Made by a program: the position numbers and the translations under genes. 5,410 bases of DNA, taken from positions 1 through 5,410 of the forward strand of contig JAISYY010000062.1 in assembly GCA_031269635.1 (NCBI GenBank), in the 5' to 3' direction. The notes beneath the pieces were generated by a model that ran no database searches, was not told where the DNA came from, and worked only from the letters and a program-made list of their open reading frames with translations. This document shows, piece after piece, positions 5,132 to 5,410 of this stretch. The DNA is from Tannerella sp. (lineage in GTDB: Bacteria; Bacteroidota; Bacteroidia; Bacteroidales; Tannerellaceae). The number at the start of each line of letters is the position of its first letter. The first letter of the stretch is position 1.

Positions 5132-5410
5132 TCACTTTGTCCTGAGCGACTGTATTGCCGGATGTTTTTTCAGTTCTTTCACCAACATTCTTGCAATCAC
5201 CACATTCCCTTTGTCGGAAGGATGCAAGCCATCGTAAGTCATGTCGATGGCTTCGAGAGGGTAGGGGTATTCGTCATTTTTCGGGTCGAAAGGCACATCT
5301 ATGTACTCGGGATAAGTAAAATTTTTGTAATTGCCTGTCGCCGGGTCTTTCAGCCGTTTGAATTTCACCATGTTTTTCTGCGTTATACCGCTTTTGTGAT
5401 ACAAGTCTAT
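5132..5410 (-). CDS. SGNH/GDSL-family hydrolase, C-terminal fragment (5' end beyond the window)
   Basis: The visible 92 residues are the end of a longer gene. The frame stays open through the last base of the window (preceding codons encode I-D), so the TTG at 5404 is not a start. The segment YDGLHPSDKGNVVIA (59-73 of the fragment) is block V of SGNH hydrolases; D60 and H63 are the catalytic acid and base of the Ser-Asp-His triad. The Ser, Gly and Asn blocks lie outside the window. Family members remove acetyl or other acyl groups, often from polysaccharides, and the gene lies on the same strand as the propeller/CBM9-like unit 273 bases upstream of it. A carbohydrate esterase role is plausible but not proven. 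It ends in a basic tail without a membrane anchor. The mRNA has a C-rich tract (complement of 5110-5121, five then six G on the plus strand) just after the stop, and no convincing terminator follows. Confidence 0.85.
   Translation of the reverse strand: MDLYHKSGITQKNMVKFKRLKDPATGNYKNFTYPEYIDVPFDPKNDEYPYPLEAIDMTYDGLHPSDKGNVVIARMLVKELKKHPAIQSLRTK

Noticed and set aside
5013..5237. A 74-codon plus-strand frame near the right end
   Set aside because: It overlaps the SGNH hydrolase coding end in antisense and has no recognisable motif.

Overview
The window looks like chromosomal DNA of a Bacteroidota (Bacteroidales-like) bacterium. This is inferred from start codons that mostly lack a Shine-Dalgarno sequence, TAnnTTTG-type -7 promoter boxes, and a set of secreted beta-propeller, carbohydrate-binding-module-9-like and SGNH-hydrolase proteins typical of glycan-handling loci in that phylum. 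No rRNA, tRNA, CRISPR array, transposase or complete insertion sequence was found.

Layout from left to right. Bases 76-414 (minus) hold a decayed, truncated copy of the start of the large propeller gene further right, and its promoter region (415-525) is still present. Bases 526-760 are intergenic. Bases 761-1449 (plus) hold a compact HEPN / minimal nucleotidyltransferase (MNT) pair whose genes overlap by 25 bases, in locally AT-rich DNA. Bases 4858-1446 (minus) form one tight three-gene unit: a 460-residue secreted propeller, an 18-base gap, a 438-residue secreted propeller, then an ATGA overlap into a 232-residue secreted CBM9-like protein. Bases 4859-5131 are the regulatory region for this unit. 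Bases 5132-5410 (minus) are the 3' end of an SGNH/GDSL hydrolase that runs off the right edge.

The three-gene unit encodes exported proteins only. Each of the two propellers shows about seven blade-like repeats, and the third protein has a sugar-binding-type beta-sandwich. With the neighbouring SGNH esterase on the same strand, the likeliest theme is extracytoplasmic binding or processing of a decorated glycan. No substrate can be named, and no SusC/SusD pair or glycoside hydrolase lies inside the window.

The most notable signals are: (1) a ~360-base direct repeat (161-525 and 4610-4966) containing the promoter, signal peptide and N-terminus of the 460-residue propeller, with one copy broken by a frameshift, a deletion and loss of the rest of the gene, and with the HEPN/MNT pair lying between the copies; (2) inside both repeats, a twin 14-base direct-repeat element with a 22-base period, more conserved than the adjacent coding sequence and placed where an activator would cover the missing -33 promoter element; (3) HEPN/MNT and operon reading frames that converge with stop codons overlapping inside the palindrome TTAATTAA.
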